Source: Paracoccaceae bacterium (GTDB lineage Bacteria; Pseudomonadota; Alphaproteobacteria; Rhodobacterales; Rhodobacteraceae). Taken from it: a stretch of 12,568 bases of DNA. Location: NCBI GenBank assembly GCA_003561595.1, contig PWWF01000286.1, positions 1 through 12,568 on the forward strand. The letters are read 5' to 3'. The position numbers and the translations under genes are program-made. Shown here piece after piece: positions 6,883 through 12,568 of the stretch; the first letter of the stretch is position 1; every line of letters begins with the position of its first letter. Under the pieces are notes generated by a model, which saw only the letters and a list, made by a program, of their open reading frames with translations, made no database searches and had not been told where the DNA came from.

Positions 6883-9462
6883 ATGGCAGTCGTCGTCGTT
6901 GAATCGCCCGCCAAGGCCAAGACAATCAACAAATATCTCGGCGATGGCCACACGGTTCTGGCCTCTTACGGGCATGTGCGCGACCTGCCGCCCAAGGATG
7001 GTTCGGTCGATCCGGATGACGATTTCGAGATGAAATGGGAGGTCGCCAGCGACTCGCGCAAACATGTCCGCGCCATTGCCGATGCGCTCAAGGATGACCC
7101 CGAACTGATCCTCGCAACCGACCCCGACCGCGAGGGTGAGGCGATTTCCTGGCATCTGACCGAGGCACTGGCGAAATCCCGCGCGCTGAAAAAGGACACG
7201 CCGGTCAAACGCGTGGTATTCAATGCGATCACCAAATCCGCCGTGACCCAGGCGATGGAAAACCCGCGCGATGTCGATATGCCGCTGGTGCGCGCCTATC
7301 TGGCCCGCCGCGCGCTGGATTATCTGGTGGGGTTCAACCTCTCGCCCGTGCTTTGGCGCAAGCTGCCGGGCGCGAAATCAGCGGGGCGTGTGCAATCGGT
7401 CTGCCTGCGCCTGATCGTCGAGCGCGAGATGGAGATAGAGGCCTTTCGCCCACAGGAATACTGGTCCGTCACCGCCGCACTGACCACGCCCAGAGGGCAG
7501 GAATTCAGTGCGCGTCTGGTCAGCATGGGCGGCAAGCGTCTGGACAAATTCGACATTGCGACATCGGAATCGGCCGAGATTGCAGTGCAGGCCGTGTCCT
7601 CGCGTGCACTTTCCGTACATTCGGTCGAAGCAAAGCCCGCCAGCCGCAATCCGTCTGCGCCCTTCATGACCTCGACCCTGCAGCAAGAGGCCAGCCGCAA
7701 GTTCGGCATGGGCGCGAAACAGTGCATGAGCACCGCACAGCGCCTGTATGAAGCGGGCTATATCACCTATATGCGGACGGATGGGATCGACATGGCGCCC
7801 GAGGCCGTGATGGCCGCGCGCGACGTCATCAAGGATCGCTATGGCGACAAATATGTCCCCAAAAGCCCGCGCATGTACAAGAACAAGGCCAAGAATGCGC
7901 AGGAAGCGCATGAATGCATCCGCCCGACCGACATGTCCATCAGCCCCGACCGGCTGAAGATAGGCGACAGCGATCAGCGCAAGCTCTATGACCTGATCTG
8001 GAAGCGTACCATCGCCTGCCAGATGGAGGCCGCGAAGCTGGAGCGCACCACCATCGACATCGGCAGCAAGGACAGGCAGGTCGGGCTGCGCGCTACGGGT
8101 CAGGTCGTGCTGTTTGACGGCTTCCTCAAGGTCTATGAGGAAGGGCGCGATGATGTGGTCGATGATGATGACAAGCGCCTGCCGCAGATGACGCAGGGCG
8201 ATGCGCTCGACACACGCAGCGTCACGCCCGAGCAGCATTTCACCCAACCCCCCCCGCGCTATACCGAGGCGACGCTGGTCAAGAAGATGGAAGAACTGGG
8301 CATCGGTCGCCCCTCGACCTATGCCAGCATCATCACCACGATTCAGGACCGGGGCTATGTGACCAAGGACAAGAACCGCCTGATCGCCGCCGACAAGGGG
8401 CGGCTGGTCACAGTGTTTCTGGTCAATTACTTCCGCCGCTATCTGGAATATGACTTCACCGCAGATCTGGAAAGCCAGCTTGACGACGTGTCTGCGGGCG
8501 AGCGCGACCACAAGGAAGTGCTGGCGCGCTTCTGGCATGATTTCTCCGCCGCGATTGCCGAAACCGCCGAGTTGCGCATCACCGAGGTGCTGGAAAAGAT
8601 CGATGAGGTGCTGGCCCCCCATCTCTACCCCCCGCGCGAGGATGGCAGCGACCCGCGCGTCTGCCCCAAATGCGGGGCCGGGCGGCTGAACCTGAAAACC
8701 GCGCGTTCCGGCGGGGCGTTCATCGGCTGCAACAATTACCCCGAATGCCGCTACACCCGCCCCCTTGCGGGCGAGGATGAGGGCAATGCCGAACTGGCGG
8801 GCGATGGCAAGCTCCTGGGCCATGACAATGGTGATCCGATCAGCCTGCGCACAGGCCGCTTTGGCCCCTATGTCCAGCGCGGAGAAGCCACCAAGGAAGC
8901 GCCGAAACCCCCGCGCGCCTCGCTGCCCAAGGGCTGGGAGGTTGACAGCATCGATCTGGAAAAGGCGCTGATGCTGCTTTCACTGCCGCGCCCCATCGGC
9001 CCGCACCCCGAGGATGGCGAGTTGATCGAGGCCGGGATCGGGCGCTACGGGCCATTCGTCAAGCACGGTCGCAAATATGCCAATCTGCCCGAGGTGGAAG
9101 AGGTTTTCACCATCGGCATGAACCGCGCGGTCGAGGTTCTGGCCGCCAAGCCTGCGCGCGGGCGCGCTGCTGCGGCCGCGCCCTTGCGCGAACTGGGCGA
9201 GCATCCGGATGGTGGCACTCTGAATGTCATGAAGGGGCGCTACGGGCCTTATGTCAAATGGGACAAGGTCAATGCGACCCTGCCCAAGGAGATGACACCC
9301 GAAGAGATCACGCTCGATCAGGCGATCGAGCTGGTGAATGCCAAGGCCAGCGCGGGCGGCAAGAAGAAGAAGGCAGCCGCGCGCAAACCCGCCGCCAAGA
9401 AGCCTGCAGCCACCAAGGCCAAGACCACCAAAGCCCCTGCAAAGAAAGCCGCAAAAGGCTGA
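6883..9462 (+). CDS. topA: DNA topoisomerase I (type IA)
   Basis: TopA relaxes negative supercoils by transient single-strand cleavage through a 5'-phosphotyrosine. The 859-residue protein opens with the Toprim domain ([13 protein letters not shown], then the metal-binding DPDREGE at 80-86) and continues with the type IA core, including [17 protein letters not shown] and [10 protein letters not shown]. The catalytic tyrosine is Tyr296 in ITYMRTDG, followed by GIGRPSTYA. One four-cysteine zinc ribbon is present (Cys594, Cys597, Cys616, Cys622), where E. coli has three. Then come three C-terminal repeats of the GRFGPYV/GRYGPFV/GRYGPYV type, and a Lys/Ala-rich tail (about residues 826-859). Start supported by GAGGA five bases upstream. 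It is separated from dprA by a long regulatory-looking gap, so it is probably transcribed on its own. Confidence 0.98.
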   Translation: MAVVVVESPAKAKTINKYLGDGHTVLASYGHVRDLPPKDGSVDPDDDFEMKWEVASDSRKHVRAIADALKDDPELILATDPDREGEAISWHLTEALAKSRALKKDTPVKRVVFNAITKSAVTQAMENPRDVDMPLVRAYLARRALDYLVGFNLSPVLWRKLPGAKSAGRVQSVCLRLIVEREMEIEAFRPQEYWSVTAALTTPRGQEFSARLVSMGGKRLDKFDIATSESAEIAVQAVSSRALSVHSVEAKPASRNPSAPFMTSTLQQEASRKFGMGAKQCMSTAQRLYEAGYITYMRTDGIDMAPEAVMAARDVIKDRYGDKYVPKSPRMYKNKAKNAQEAHECIRPTDMSISPDRLKIGDSDQRKLYDLIWKRTIACQMEAAKLERTTIDIGSKDRQVGLRATGQVVLFDGFLKVYEEGRDDVVDDDDKRLPQMTQGDALDTRSVTPEQHFTQPPPRYTEATLVKKMEELGIGRPSTYASIITTIQDRGYVTKDKNRLIAADKGRLVTVFLVNYFRRYLEYDFTADLESQLDDVSAGERDHKEVLARFWHDFSAAIAETAELRITEVLEKIDEVLAPHLYPPREDGSDPRVCPKCGAGRLNLKTARSGGAFIGCNNYPECRYTRPLAGEDEGNAELAGDGKLLGHDNGDPISLRTGRFGPYVQRGEATKEAPKPPRASLPKGWEVDSIDLEKALMLLSLPRPIGPHPEDGELIEAGIGRYGPFVKHGRKYANLPEVEEVFTIGMNRAVEVLAAKPARGRAAAAAPLRELGEHPDGGTLNVMKGRYGPYVKWDKVNATLPKEMTPEEITLDQAIELVNAKASAGGKKKKAAARKPAAKKPAATKAKTTKAPAKKAAKG

Positions 9463-9470
9463 CAGACCCG

Positions 9471-9511
9471 GTGCCGTGGTTGACTTTGCGAAACCCTCGC
9501 GGCACTACTTT
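9471..9511 (+). terminator. Candidate terminator after topA
   Basis: GTGCC (9471-9475) can pair with GGCAC (9501-9505), with an inner GCGA/TCGC stem (9488-9491 with 9497-9500) and a one-sided bulge between. TACTTTT follows directly. It starts nine bases after the topA stop. The bulge and short T tract make it imperfect; TTGACT at 9480-9485 inside it could alternatively be the -35 of a scoA promoter. Confidence 0.4.
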
Positions 9512-9556
9512 TGCAGGGGACGGAATACCAGAGTGTACAGAAAAAAAGGATGCACC

Positions 9557-10252
9557 ATGCAGAAAGTCTACGGCTCTGCGACCGAGGCACTTGACGGGCT
9601 GTTGTTTGACGGCATGACAATTGCGGCAGGCGGTTTCGGTCTGTGCGGTATCCCGGAATTGCTGATCGATGCCATCCGCGATGCGGGCACCAAGGATATC
9701 ACCATCGCGTCCAATAATTGCGGTGTGGATGATTTCGGTCTTGGTGTGCTGCTCAAGACGCGGCAGATCCGCAAGATGATGTCCTCTTACGTGGGCGAGA
9801 ATGCGGAATTCATGCGCCAGTACCTGTCGGGCGAGCTGGAGCTGGAATTTAACCCGCAGGGCACGCTGGCGGAACGGATGCGCGCAGGCGGGGCCGGAAT
9901 TCCGGGCTTTTACACCCGCACCGGCGTCGGCACCGTGATCGCCGAGGGCAAGGAACACAAGGAATTCGACGGTGAGACCTTTATCCTGGAACGTGCCATC
10001 ATGGCCGATCTGTCCATCGTCAAGGCCTGGAAGGCCGACACCACGGGCAATGCGATCTTCAACAAGACAGCGCGCAACTTCAATCCGCCTGCGGCGAAAT
10101 GCGGGCGGGTCTGCGTGATGGAGGTCGAGGAGATCGTGCAGCCGGGCGAGTTGGACCCGGATCGCATCGACCTGCCGGGCATTTATGTGCACCGGCTCAT
10201 TCAGGGGCAACACGAGAAGCGGATCGAACAGCGCACGACACGCGCAGCCTGA
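9557..10252 (+). CDS. scoA: 3-oxoacid CoA-transferase subunit A
   Basis: With ScoB this enzyme (succinyl-CoA:3-ketoacid CoA-transferase, SCOT) moves CoA from succinyl-CoA to acetoacetate, feeding ketone bodies or acetoacetate from polyhydroxybutyrate breakdown into acetyl-CoA. The 231-residue protein has the family glycine-rich segment GGFGLCGIP (25-33), then [13 protein letters not shown] and the conserved [20 protein letters not shown] region. The C-terminus matches in length. The ATG at 9557 has AAGGA six bases upstream; the same frame is open back into topA but has no sensible start there. The next gene is not scoB as usual but a LOV-domain kinase starting 11 bases after the stop, with scoB behind it. 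Confidence 0.96.
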   Translation: MQKVYGSATEALDGLLFDGMTIAAGGFGLCGIPELLIDAIRDAGTKDITIASNNCGVDDFGLGVLLKTRQIRKMMSSYVGENAEFMRQYLSGELELEFNPQGTLAERMRAGGAGIPGFYTRTGVGTVIAEGKEHKEFDGETFILERAIMADLSIVKAWKADTTGNAIFNKTARNFNPPAAKCGRVCVMEVEEIVQPGELDPDRIDLPGIYVHRLIQGQHEKRIEQRTTRAA

Positions 10253-10262
10253 GGCGAGTCCC

Positions 10263-11297
10263 ATGGATGATACGTCATTCGCAATGGCTTTGGGCACGAA
10301 TGAGGCATTTGCCGCATTCTCTCGGCTGAGCATTGCCGTCCTGCTGACCGATCCGCGCCAGCCGGACAATCCGATTGTCTATGTGAATGACGCGTTCGAA
10401 CGGATGACCGGATACAGCCGCGCGGCGGCTCTGGGTCATAACTGCCGCTTTCTGCAGGGCGAGGGCACGGACAAACGCGATGTGGATTTGATTCGCGACG
10501 CGGTGACCAACAAGCGCGATGTCTCGGTCGATATCCTGAATTATCGGGCCAATGGCGTGCCCTTTCTCAACCGGCTCATCATCGCACCGATTGTCGGCGA
10601 TGACGGGGACCCGATGTTCTTTCTGGGCATCCAGAAGGAACTGACCGAAGGGGATCGCGGTGGCGACAACCGCATCTCGACCGACAATCTGCGGCTGATC
10701 CAGCGGCTGGTGCAGCGCGATCTGGCCATGATCCTGAACGGCCTGCGCGAGACGACGACCGACCAGACCCCTGAACAGTTGGGCCGCGAGTTGGAATCAC
10801 TGCCGCGCCGTCTGGAAACGCTGCAGACCGTCTATGAGGAAATGCGCCAGGCGCGCCGCACGTCCCGCACGGGTGACGTTATTGATCTGGGCGCGCTGCT
10901 GGCCCGGATTTCGGCCGCCATTGTGCATACCGAAGGGCGTGCCGGTCTGCGTTTCGGTCAGTCGATAGAAAATGTCGATGTCACGCTGGACCGCGCGACC
11001 CGGATCGCGCTTATCGTGTCCGAGGCATTGCACAACGCGTTCGAGCACGCCTTTGGCCATGAGGATTTTGGCAGGATCGAGCTGAACCTGACGCGCCTGA
11101 CCGGTGGCGGCATGCGCATCATGATCGGTGATGACGGGCGCGGGCTGCCAGGCAATCAGGACTGGCCGTCCAGCGCGCATGCGGGCGGTCGGCTGGTGCG
11201 CAACCTGCTGGCCGGGCTGGATGCGAAACTGAATGTGGTGCGGGGTGCTGCCGGTGTGGTGGTGCTGATTGACGTGCCGGTCGAGATGTCCGACTAA
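10263..11297 (+). CDS. LOV-domain blue-light sensor with histidine-kinase-like ATPase domain
   Basis: A 344-residue soluble protein. Residues about 13-125 form a LOV domain: the flavin-adduct motif GHNCRFLQG places the photoactive cysteine at Cys61, and FLGIQKE supplies the signalling glutamine Gln124. A helical linker leads to a HisKA_2/HWE-like helix pair (about 143-200, including [15 protein letters not shown]) and a GHKL ATPase domain with N-box [11 protein letters not shown] (Asn258) and IGDDGRGLP (290-296). The expected phosphoacceptor histidine is not visible: where relatives have HRVKNNL, this reads LVQRDLA (149-155). It may be a kinase using another residue, or a light-gated ATPase or regulator. 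The ATG at 10263 is chosen because GAGG overlaps the scoA stop eight bases upstream; a 26-codon extension would lie in scoA. No response regulator is adjacent. Confidence 0.92.
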   Translation: MDDTSFAMALGTNEAFAAFSRLSIAVLLTDPRQPDNPIVYVNDAFERMTGYSRAAALGHNCRFLQGEGTDKRDVDLIRDAVTNKRDVSVDILNYRANGVPFLNRLIIAPIVGDDGDPMFFLGIQKELTEGDRGGDNRISTDNLRLIQRLVQRDLAMILNGLRETTTDQTPEQLGRELESLPRRLETLQTVYEEMRQARRTSRTGDVIDLGALLARISAAIVHTEGRAGLRFGQSIENVDVTLDRATRIALIVSEALHNAFEHAFGHEDFGRIELNLTRLTGGGMRIMIGDDGRGLPGNQDWPSSAHAGGRLVRNLLAGLDAKLNVVRGAAGVVVLIDVPVEMSD

Positions 11298-11311
11298 GGC
11301 GTATAGCGCCT
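11297..11311. repeat. Inverted repeat in the LOV kinase-scoB gap
   Basis: AGGCG-TATAG-CGCCT begins on the last base of the LOV gene's stop codon and can form a five-base-pair hairpin. No T tract follows, so it is not a normal terminator. In a polycistronic message it might tune stability or the ratio of scoB to the upstream genes; this is speculative given its short length. Confidence 0.3.
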
Positions 11312-11347
11312 GACCCGAACCTGGAATATCAAAAGGAGAGAGCAACC

Positions 11348-11977
11348 ATGCCCTGGGACCGCAATCAGATGGCCGCACGCGCCGCACAGGAATTGCAGGA
11401 CGGCATGTATGTCAATCTTGGCATCGGCATCCCGACGCTGGTGGCCAATTACATCCCCGAAGGTGTCAGCGTCACGCTGCAATCGGAAAACGGGATGTTG
11501 GGCATCGGCCCCTTTCCGACCGAGAATGAGGTCGATCCAGACCTGATCAACGCAGGCAAGCAGACTGTCACCGCCCTGCCCCACACGGCATTCTTCGACA
11601 GTGCCGAAAGCTTCGCGATGATCCGCGGCGGCAAGATCAACATGGCGATCCTTGGCGCGATGGAAGTGGCCGAGAATGGCGATATCGCCAACTGGATGAT
11701 CCCGGGCAAGCTGGTCAAGGGCATGGGCGGCGCGATGGATCTGGTCGCGGGCGTCGAGCGTGTGATCGTGGTGATGGATCACACCAACAAGGCCGGGGCC
11801 TCCAAGCTTCTCAAGGAATGCACCCTGCCGCTGACCGCGCAGGGCGTCGTCAAGCGCATCATCACCAATCTGGGCGTTCTGGATGTGGTCGAGGGCGGCC
11901 TGAAGATTGTCGAGACCGCCGAGGGCGTCACCGAAGACGAGATCCGCGCCGCGACAGAGGCCGCCATCGTCAACTGA
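11348..11977 (+). CDS. scoB: 3-oxoacid CoA-transferase subunit B
   Basis: ScoB carries the catalytic glutamate that forms the enzyme-CoA thioester in SCOT. In this 209-residue protein it is Glu47 in LQSENGMLG. Other family landmarks are [16 protein letters not shown] near the N-terminus, [20 protein letters not shown] in the middle and [16 protein letters not shown] with [13 protein letters not shown] in the C-terminal half. Length is normal. A strong AAGGAG ribosome binding site (11333-11338) lies nine bases before the ATG, better than that of the preceding LOV gene, which could help match ScoB output to ScoA despite the intervening gene. The gene ends nine bases from a convergent lytic transglycosylase. 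Confidence 0.97.
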   Translation: MPWDRNQMAARAAQELQDGMYVNLGIGIPTLVANYIPEGVSVTLQSENGMLGIGPFPTENEVDPDLINAGKQTVTALPHTAFFDSAESFAMIRGGKINMAILGAMEVAENGDIANWMIPGKLVKGMGGAMDLVAGVERVIVVMDHTNKAGASKLLKECTLPLTAQGVVKRIITNLGVLDVVEGGLKIVETAEGVTEDEIRAATEAAIVN

Positions 11978-11986
11978 CGGCGGCCC

Positions 11987-12568
11987 CTACCCTGCCTGAC
12001 CGATGCGAAACACACAGCCATCGCTGGGCAGCTCCGGCTGGGTGGTGCACAGCCCGCGCGCGACCATCCAGGCGGACAGGACCTTGGGCACATAATCGCG
12101 GGTCTCGGCAAAGGGGGGCACGCCGTTGTTGCGCCGCACGGCCCCTTCGCCCGCGTTATAGCCCGCAAGCGCCAGCACCACATCATTGTCGAAATGGCCC
12201 AGCAGCCAGTCGAGATACTGGATACCGCCGCGAATATTTTCGGCGGTATCAAACGAATCGCTGACCCCGAAGCGTTCTGCCGTGGCCGGGATAAGCTGCA
12301 TCAACCCCTGCGCCCCGGCAGAACTGACCGCATCGCCGCGCCCCGCCGATTCAATGGCGATAACCGCCAGGGCAAGTGCAGGCGAAACCTGCGTGCCGAC
12401 CGAGGCGCGCAGGATCTCGGCACCATGACGCTCGGCGATATCCTGCAGGAACTGCATGCGCGGGGGGCGCAGGTTTTCGCCCGTGGGCGGGCTGCGCAGC
12501 GCGTTATACGCGCTCAGGAAACGACCCTCGCTCTGGTCCAGGCTGGTCGGGACCTTTTCCCAGAACCA
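11987..12568 (-). CDS. Lytic transglycosylase, SLT domain (5' end outside window)
   Basis: This enzyme family cleaves the glycan strands of peptidoglycan in the periplasm. The frame stays open past the internal methionine at 12457 to the window edge (the edge region reads WFWEKVPTSLDQSEGRFL), so the true start lies beyond 12568; 193 residues are visible. The lysozyme-like fold shows the catalytic glutamate in AIESAGRG (codon at 12352-12350), then AGAQGLMQLIPATAERFGV, the IRGGIQYLDWLL helix and AGYNAGEGAV. A short C-terminal tail follows with two cysteines (GLCTTQ and DGCVFRIG) that could form a disulphide. The N-terminus, presumably with a signal peptide, cannot be seen. It is convergent with scoB, with only nine bases between the stops and no obvious terminator. 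Confidence 0.93.
   Translation of the reverse strand, partial: WFWEKVPTSLDQSEGRFLSAYNALRSPPTGENLRPPRMQFLQDIAERHGAEILRASVGTQVSPALALAVIAIESAGRGDAVSSAGAQGLMQLIPATAERFGVSDSFDTAENIRGGIQYLDWLLGHFDNDVVLALAGYNAGEGAVRRNNGVPPFAETRDYVPKVLSAWMVARGLCTTQPELPSDGCVFRIGQAG

Noticed and set aside
7378..8823. 481-codon minus-strand open frame opposite topA
   Set aside because: Lies fully inside topA, which is well conserved along this stretch; no supporting start signal or motif.
9338..9556. N-terminal extension of scoA back into topA
   Set aside because: The added residues are Arg/Pro-rich out-of-frame topA tail sequence; the ATG at 9557 has a good AAGGA site and gives the family N-terminus.
9308..10369. 353-codon minus-strand open frame across the topA end, scoA and the LOV gene start
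   Set aside because: Spans three genuine plus-strand genes or gene ends; no family resemblance.

Overview
The window reads as ordinary chromosomal DNA from a high-GC alphaproteobacterium, most likely the order Rhodobacterales (Rhodobacteraceae). This rests on the mitochondrial-type aa3 oxidase cluster in the order coxB-ctaB-coxF-ctaG-coxC, the character of the proteins, a perfect FNR/FnrL-type box, and dense codon-biased genes. I cannot name a genus. No mobile element, rRNA, tRNA or CRISPR array is visible.

Region 1 (1-2799, minus strand) is a cytochrome c oxidase operon read right to left: coxB/ctaC (subunit II, CuA), ctaB/cyoE (heme O synthase), a 66-residue single-pass CoxF-like protein, ctaG (Cox11, CuB chaperone), and the first 27 codons of coxC/ctaE (subunit III). 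The three middle genes interlock by 1-4 bases. Subunit I is not in the window.

Region 2 (2800-3012) is a divergent promoter region with a perfect TTGAT-N4-ATCAA box. Region 3 (3013-4898, plus) is tldD (metalloprotease) translationally coupled to an unrecognised four-helix membrane protein. Region 4 (5090-9462, plus) is dprA then topA. They are separated by a 491-base gene-free gap that holds a long GC-rich hairpin whose loop is a textbook G-quadruplex motif, plus repeats of TTTGTCAC.

Region 5 (9557-11977, plus) is the most striking part. The two subunit genes of 3-oxoacid CoA-transferase (scoA, scoB) are split by a LOV blue-light photoreceptor fused to a histidine-kinase-like ATPase domain, in operon-like spacing. 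The LOV part has the photoactive cysteine and the flipping glutamine, but the HisKA_2-like helix appears to lack the phosphoacceptor histidine. Region 6 (11987-12568, minus) is the 3' part of a lytic transglycosylase convergent with scoB, running off the right edge.

Together: aerobic respiration (operon 1) beside an oxygen-responsive site; protein/peptide maturation (tldD); DNA uptake and topology (dprA, topA); and ketone-body or polyhydroxybutyrate-derived acetoacetate activation (scoAB) with a possible light input.
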